Source: Chitinophaga pinensis (GTDB lineage: Bacteria > Bacteroidota > Bacteroidia > UKL13-3). Taken from it: a DNA stretch of 10,808 nt. Positions 7,619 through 10,808 of the stretch are shown here, one piece after another. Both the position numbers and the translations under genes were made by a program. The stretch lies in assembly GCA_945876985.1 (NCBI GenBank), contig CAMCQX010000027.1, positions 1-10,808 of the forward strand, in the 5' to 3' direction. How positions within the stretch are numbered: position 1 is the stretch's first letter; each line of letters opens with the position of its first letter. The notes under the pieces were generated by a model. The model ran no database searches. It saw nothing but the letters and a program-made list of their open reading frames with translations, and was not told where the DNA came from.

Positions 7619-7650
7619 ATTACAAAATTGTAATGATTTAAAGATTACAA
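7619..7650. promoter_or_regulatory. ATTACAA inverted repeat plus third copy, possible operator
   Basis: ATTACAA (7619-7625), two bases, then TTGTAAT (7628-7634) form a perfect 7-base inverted repeat. A third copy occurs in GATTACAA at 7643-7650, a direct repeat of GATTACAA at 7618-7625, 25 bases apart. The cluster lies 11 to 42 bases upstream of the exporter start, where a promoter would sit, so it could be a regulator site. In such AT-rich DNA a chance origin is quite possible. Confidence 0.3.
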
Positions 7651-7697
7651 GGTTGTTGTTTTGTTTAATTTGTTATATTGATTAATTTTAATTTGAT

Positions 7698-7779
7698 TAA
7701 CTGCATAACTGTTTTTATTGTTTAACTGTTGAATTGTATAATTCATGATTCAAAATCTAACATCCAAAATTCAACATTT
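7698..7779. repeat. degenerate short-word repeats between dehydrogenase and exporter
   Basis: The left part has three copies of TAACTG (7698-7703, 7706-7711, 7723-7728), two of them extended to TAACTGTT and 17 bases apart. The right part has a 14-base tandem pair: AAAATCTAACATCC (7752-7765) and AAAATTCAACATTT (7766-7779), which differ at four positions, all C/T. Between them lies a small hairpin, TGAATT-gtat-AATTCA (7730-7745). The array begins 2 bases beyond the dehydrogenase stop. It has no coding potential, and its role is unknown. Confidence 0.5.
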
Positions 7780-7781
7780 AT

Positions 7782-8981
7782 TTATGCTATATAATCGCTT
7801 AAGTATTCAAACTTTTTAGTTAGTTTTCCGTTGGATGCAATCATTGCGTTTTTTATAATATTTTCGTTATCACCTTCCAATAAATAAGGTAAAACATGTC
7901 TGATTAATTGTTCTCCAAATTCTTTGGAAGCATCAATAGGAAGTTCGCAAGGTAAATTGCCAACGGCTTGCACATCAATAGAATTAGGAAGAAATGCTTC
8001 CACTTCTTTTTCTAAAAATGCATTATAGCCATAAAAAGGATTTTCAATGGATGTACTTCTAATTGTTGAAGGAATTGGGCCGGGAATATCGCAGGTGATA
8101 TCACTAATTATTTTAATTCTAAAATTACTACTTTTCATATCCTGTGGAGTAAAAAACAATGGAATTCCTTGTTTCCAAAATATGCCATTTAGCATAATAT
8201 CTGCACGTTGATAATATTGCTCAAATGAACTGATATAATCTTCAGGATGCTTGTAAAAATCTGATTTATCCCAAGATTTACCATCTTTTCTTTTGTAATA
8301 ATCTTCACTGCGTAAATGCACATAAACTGGTTCGTTATAATCGTTTTCAATGAACTCTTCTTGACTAACTTGATGTATTTTTAATTTACGTAAAAGTTCT
8401 AAACATCCATGTGCCACACGTCCATCACCACACAAAACAATTTTCATTGGCGAAAGCTGCAAGCCCTTATATTGATTAATCATTTCGTTAATATCAGCAC
8501 ATTCATTAGCAGGTTTTAAAGTATAAAATCCATATTTTTTACCCCACATCATAAATGCATAATGTGTTCCCACTAATCCTGCAAATCGGCCAAAACCAAT
8601 GATTCTGTTTCCCGCATCCCAAAGCAAAGTTTCATAGTCAATGAGCGTAATATTATTCTTTAAAATATGGCGTAATAAATTACGATTATGCGCTTGTTTT
8701 TTTATGGTATGTGAAAAAAATAAGTACGTTTTATTAGCTATTAACTCAGAAGTTGGAACTTCTTTTACGCCCAATAATATATCACAACTTGAAACATCTT
8801 CATTTACTTCTATTCCTAATTCTGAATATGATTCATTGCTATAGCACCTTAATGGCGATGGTTGTACAATAATTTTTGTACCTGGAAAATTTTGCTTTAA
8901 TTCTACACACTGTTTAGGAGTAAGAGGTGTGCGAAAATCAGTAGGTATTTTACCTTCACGAATAATTCCGATTGTTTTCAT
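7782..8981 (-). CDS. Lys1-type saccharopine dehydrogenase / alanine dehydrogenase family oxidoreductase
   Basis: NAD(P)-dependent dehydrogenase of the AlaDH/PNT superfamily, 399 residues, most like the L-lysine-forming saccharopine dehydrogenase (Lys1) branch. The N-terminal domain opens with MKTIGIIREG and FRTPLTP. Lys73 in GVKEVP and His91 in FFSHTIKKQ match, by my alignment from memory, the yeast Lys1 catalytic Lys77 and His96. The nucleotide-binding fold follows with IVLCGDGRVAHG (181-192). Later, ISDITCDIPGPIPST (292-306) matches the conserved aspartate region of the family. There is no signal peptide, so it acts in the cytoplasm. An exact TAACTTTG promoter box lies 7 bases upstream of the start, and murI lies 55 bases upstream on the same strand. 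Since most Bacteroidota make lysine by the diaminopimelate route, a catabolic or a different opine-type role is possible; the substrate is not settled. Confidence 0.8.
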   Translation of the reverse strand: MKTIGIIREGKIPTDFRTPLTPKQCVELKQNFPGTKIIVQPSPLRCYSNESYSELGIEVNEDVSSCDILLGVKEVPTSELIANKTYLFFSHTIKKQAHNRNLLRHILKNNITLIDYETLLWDAGNRIIGFGRFAGLVGTHYAFMMWGKKYGFYTLKPANECADINEMINQYKGLQLSPMKIVLCGDGRVAHGCLELLRKLKIHQVSQEEFIENDYNEPVYVHLRSEDYYKRKDGKSWDKSDFYKHPEDYISSFEQYYQRADIMLNGIFWKQGIPLFFTPQDMKSSNFRIKIISDITCDIPGPIPSTIRSTSIENPFYGYNAFLEKEVEAFLPNSIDVQAVGNLPCELPIDASKEFGEQLIRHVLPYLLEGDNENIIKNAMIASNGKLTKKFEYLSDYIA

Positions 8982-8988
8982 TCAGCGA

Positions 8989-8996
8989 CAAAGTTA
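8989..8996 (-). promoter_or_regulatory. candidate -7 promoter element TAACTTTG
   Basis: Read on the minus strand, this is TAACTTTG, an exact TAnnTTTG match that ends 7 bases before the dehydrogenase ATG at 8981. No TTG is present at the usual -33 spacing. The palindrome GCAATTGC (9007-9014) lies just upstream of the box. If the box is used, the dehydrogenase can be transcribed separately from murI with a leader of only a few bases. Confidence 0.45.
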
Positions 8997-9036
8997 ATTA
9001 TTATAGGCAATTGCTTGTGTTTTTTAAACAAAATAA

Positions 9037-9861
9037 TTACTTCAAATGTAAATATTCGCTTTTAAGCTTTTTACCATAAAATATTTCTGCCTGCTGGTCA
9101 AAAATTTCAGTAGAATCGGTTGTATAAAATGCAGATTTTCCATTTTTACTGCAAAGTGATTCTAATGCGCTATGGCGAAATAAATAATCTTTTAGGCTTT
9201 TTGATACTATTTTTCCTTGGTTTAATAATTCAATATTTTGCGGTAGCAACTGTTTTATTTTATCCTGCAATAAGGGATAGTGAGTACAGCCTAATAATAT
9301 GGTATCAATATCATTCGACTTTTCAAGTAAATTATCTATGTGTTTTTTTATAAAATAATCAGCACCAATATTATTAAACTCATTGTTTTCAATAAGCGGA
9401 ACCCAAATGGGACATGCTTCTTGAAATACATTTATTTCAGGATAAAATTTTTCAATTTCAATAGGATAGGAGTTTGAACTAACTGTTCCACTGGTAGCTA
9501 AAATTCCAACATTTTTTGATTTACTAAAGCTGCCAATTAATTCACTTGTGGGCCTTATTACACCCAAAACACGTAAGCGAGCATCCATTTTCGGTAAATC
9601 TCTTTGCTGAATATTTCTTAATGCTTTTGCAGATGCGGTATTACAAGCTAAAATCACCAATTTACAACCTTTGTCAAAAAGTGCATTTACACTTTGTAAA
9701 GTATATTCATACACCGTTTCAAAACTTCTGTTGCCATATGGCGCACGAGCGTTATCGCCTAAATATATATAATCATATTGAGGTAATTCATTTACAATTT
9801 CCTTCATGACTGTTAATCCACCGTAACCAGAATCAAAAATACCTATTGGCCCACTTTTCAT
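9037..9861 (-). CDS. murI: glutamate racemase
   Basis: Cofactor-independent enzyme that converts L-glutamate to D-glutamate for peptidoglycan. The 274-residue length is normal. Motifs seen: GIFDSGYGGLTV (7-18) with Asp10 and Ser11, LGDNARAPYGNR (34-45), ACNTAS (72-77) with the first catalytic cysteine Cys73, and GCTHYPLL (191-198) with the second, Cys192, followed by His194. It is cytoplasmic. The start at 9861 lies 4 bases after a -7-like box with a well-spaced -33 TTTG. A Lys1-type dehydrogenase gene follows 55 bases downstream on the same strand with its own promoter-like box, so co-transcription is possible but not required. Upstream is a divergent spacer shared with the CPMC membrane protein operon. 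Confidence 0.97.
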   Translation of the reverse strand: MKSGPIGIFDSGYGGLTVMKEIVNELPQYDYIYLGDNARAPYGNRSFETVYEYTLQSVNALFDKGCKLVILACNTASAKALRNIQQRDLPKMDARLRVLGVIRPTSELIGSFSKSKNVGILATSGTVSSNSYPIEIEKFYPEINVFQEACPIWVPLIENNEFNNIGADYFIKKHIDNLLEKSNDIDTILLGCTHYPLLQDKIKQLLPQNIELLNQGKIVSKSLKDYLFRHSALESLCSKNGKSAFYTTDSTEIFDQQAEIFYGKKLKSEYLHLK

Positions 9862-9865
9862 ATTG

Positions 9866-9896
9866 CAAGGTTATATAATTAAACATCCTTTTCAAA
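9866..9896 (-). promoter_or_regulatory. candidate murI promoter, TTTG-N19-TAACCTTG
   Basis: On the minus strand, TTTG (9893-9896) is followed after 19 bases by TAACCTTG (9866-9873), one mismatch from TAnnTTTG. The box ends 4 bases before the murI ATG, so transcription should begin at or next to the start codon. Two boxes with proper spacing make this better supported than a single-box match. Confidence 0.55.
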
Positions 9897-10040
9897 TTTT
9901 TATTTAACTAAATTCATATAGTTTGTTATTACTGGTTAAAATCTGAATTATAAATAAGTATTTTATATTAGTTTATTTAGTTAAAATAGGTCTAAAACGT
10001 AATTCTAAAATCATAATTGATTGATATAGGATAAAAATCA

Positions 10041-10070
10041 TTGTAATTTTTAGTCGTTTTTATACATTTG
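10041..10070 (+). promoter_or_regulatory. candidate promoter of CPMC operon, TTG-N19-TACATTTG
   Basis: TTG (10041-10043) and the exact -7 match TACATTTG (10063-10070) are 19 bases apart, the Bacteroidota arrangement. The box ends only 4 bases before the ATG at 10075, so a leaderless message is predicted. It mirrors the murI promoter across the spacer: both end in TTGCAA, one base, then ATG. Confidence 0.65.
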
Positions 10071-10074
10071 CAAC

Positions 10075-10335
10075 ATGAAAAACAGCGTAATTATCATTGC
10101 AATTTTAGTAGTTGGCTTTATGGTTTCATTGCCTTACAAAATAAATGCTCAATGTCCAATGTGTAAGCAATCATTAGTTTCGGCAAGAGCAAATGGCGAT
10201 ACAAATGTTGGCGAAACCCTTAATAATGGAATTATGTATTTATTGGCTTTTCCTTATGTTTTAGTCTTAGTTTTTTTGTTTTTGTATTTCAAAAGTGTAC
10301 GTGCTAAAAATAAATTAGCCGCTAATTCAAAATAA
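10075..10335 (+). CDS. small membrane protein with CPMC motif, function unknown
   Basis: An 86-residue protein. The N-terminal hydrophobic segment (residues 5-20) ends in KINAQ, giving either a cleaved signal peptide or a first membrane helix. It is followed at once by Cys27-Pro-Met-Cys30, a CxxC motif that would lie on the periplasmic side. A second hydrophobic helix spans about 53-73 and a basic tail follows. The layout, including the GETLNNGIMYLLAFPYVL segment, resembles a conserved unnamed Bacteroidota family that I recall near cytochrome oxidase genes; this recollection is unverified. The CxxC could bind copper or take part in thiol exchange. The DUF983 gene follows after 2 bases. The start at 10075 is preferred because the next ATG (residue 16) would destroy the signal segment. 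Confidence 0.8.
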   Translation: MKNSVIIIAILVVGFMVSLPYKINAQCPMCKQSLVSARANGDTNVGETLNNGIMYLLAFPYVLVLVFLFLYFKSVRAKNKLAANSK

Positions 10336-10337
10336 AT

Positions 10338-10739
10338 ATGTGTAACAAATATGAGCCCAGCAAGGGCTTAGCTATTTTTAAAGCTAAATGTCCACAATGT
10401 CAAAGTGGTAAAATGTTTAAGAAAAGTGCTTTGAAATTAAATGGCTTTACGGAAATGTTTGATACTTGTAATGTTTGCGAGTTAACATTTGAAGTAGAAC
10501 CTGGCTTTTTTTGGGGAGCCATGTATGTTAGTTACGGAATTACCACAGGAATGATGCTAATAGTTGGAGCTTTAGTTTTTATATTAAGTAACCATGAAGC
10601 AAGGTTTTGGGGTTATATCATTCCTATTTTTTTAGCCATGTTTTCATCCATTCCTTTTACTTATCGTTATTCAAGAGTATTGATGTTATACTACTTTTCT
10701 CCTGTTAGGTTCAATAAAGATTTAGTGAATAACAAATAA
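10338..10739 (+). CDS. DUF983 family membrane protein
   Basis: A 133-residue protein of the DUF983 family, whose function is not established. The N-terminal cytoplasmic part has a zinc-ribbon-like pair of CxxC motifs, Cys18-Pro-Gln-Cys21 and Cys44-Asn-Val-Cys47. The family segment EPGFFWGAMYVSYG (54-67) follows, and two membrane helices span about 60-83 and 92-110. The start lies 2 bases after the stop of the CPMC protein, and its own stop abuts the next ATG, so it is in the middle of a tight operon. In alphaproteobacteria DUF983 genes occur in cytochrome c oxidase (cta) clusters, which suggests, without proof, a role in oxidase or other membrane redox protein assembly. Confidence 0.9.
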   Translation: MCNKYEPSKGLAIFKAKCPQCQSGKMFKKSALKLNGFTEMFDTCNVCELTFEVEPGFFWGAMYVSYGITTGMMLIVGALVFILSNHEARFWGYIIPIFLAMFSSIPFTYRYSRVLMLYYFSPVRFNKDLVNNK

Positions 10740-10808
10740 ATGCACCAACAGCAATCAATTGTTTTTTTTGATGGTGTTTGCAATCTTTGCAATGGATTTG
10801 TACAATTT
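10740..10808 (+). CDS. DCC family thiol oxidoreductase (DUF393), 3' end cut by window
   Basis: Only the first 23 codons are in the window. The ATG at 10740 directly follows the DUF983 stop codon with no gap. The translation shows IVFFDGVCNLCNGFVQF, with Asp11, Cys14 and Cys17 forming the DxxCxxC hallmark of the DCC/DUF393 (YuxK-like) family. These are small thioredoxin-like proteins of predicted thiol-disulfide oxidoreductase activity. The catalytic motif is complete, but the rest of the protein lies beyond base 10808. A run of eight T (10762-10769) encodes part of the first strand. It is the third gene in a row with CxxC motifs. Confidence 0.85.
   Translation, partial: MHQQQSIVFFDGVCNLCNGFVQF

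Larger units (their letters stand above)
9862..10074. other. divergent promoter spacer between murI and CPMC operon
   Basis: This 213-base AT-rich spacer holds no gene. It has one promoter candidate at each edge, pointing outward. Inside it is an 11-base perfect inverted repeat: TTTAACTAAAT (9903-9913) and ATTTAGTTAAA (9975-9985), 61 bases apart, which extends to 13-14 bases with one bulge. I see no riboswitch-like or terminator-like GC-rich structure. An inverted match of this length in a spacer so rich in A and T could well be chance. Confidence 0.5.

Noticed and set aside
7730..7745. Hairpin TGAATT-gtat-AATTCA downstream of the dehydrogenase gene as a terminator
   Set aside because: The stem is entirely A/T apart from the closing pair and only 6 bases long, too weak for an intrinsic terminator.
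9120..9353. Open frames opposite murI (also 9546-9809)
   Set aside because: They overlap the glutamate racemase gene, whose catalytic motifs and length are normal; the antisense translations look like composition artefacts.
10762..10769. Run of eight T in the DCC gene as a programmed frameshift or phase-variation site
   Set aside because: The normal frame reads straight through into the conserved DGVCNLC motif, and a Phe-Phe run in AT-rich DNA explains it; there is no evidence of slippage.

Overview
The window is AT-rich DNA from a member of the Bacteroidota. Four things support this: a type IX secretion (T9SS) C-terminal sorting domain on a secreted enzyme, the DUF3109 and small CPMC membrane protein families typical of that phylum, starts with no Shine-Dalgarno sequence, and several copies of the Bacteroidota promoter motif TAnnTTTG just upstream of starts. 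Genus and family cannot be fixed from this sequence. Coding density is high, and the longest stretch without a gene is only 213 bases (9862-10074). I see no rRNA, tRNA, CRISPR array, insertion sequence or phage gene.

Layout, left to right. (1) Plus strand, 1-1953: the 3' part of a SulP anion transporter followed 6 bases later by a beta-carbonic anhydrase, a likely bicarbonate uptake pair. (2) Plus strand, 2045-3391: a stand-alone secreted serine hydrolase of the beta-lactamase/esterase fold with a T9SS sorting domain. (3) Plus strand, 3482-5727: a tight operon of a cysteine-rich DUF3109 protein, a lone ABC ATPase with unusual Q- and H-loops, and selenide, water dikinase (SelD). (4) Minus strand, 9861 down to 5722: glutamate racemase (MurI), a Lys1-type saccharopine/alanine dehydrogenase family protein, and an MsbA-like ABC exporter whose stop codon overlaps that of selD tail to tail. 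(5) Plus strand, 10075 to the end: a small CPMC membrane protein, a DUF983 protein and the first 23 codons of a DCC (DUF393) thiol oxidoreductase, with gaps of 2 and 0 bases.

Most genes are ordinary housekeeping or accessory genes, and I found no clear new defence or mobile system. Three things deserve a second look. The first is the cysteine-motif membrane operon at the right end. The second is the DUF3109-ABC-SelD operon with its atypical ATPase. The third is a set of promoter-like motifs that lie so close to start codons (4 to 10 bases) that leaderless or nearly leaderless transcription is predicted. Intergenic spacers also hold short degenerate tandem words and inverted repeats of unknown meaning.
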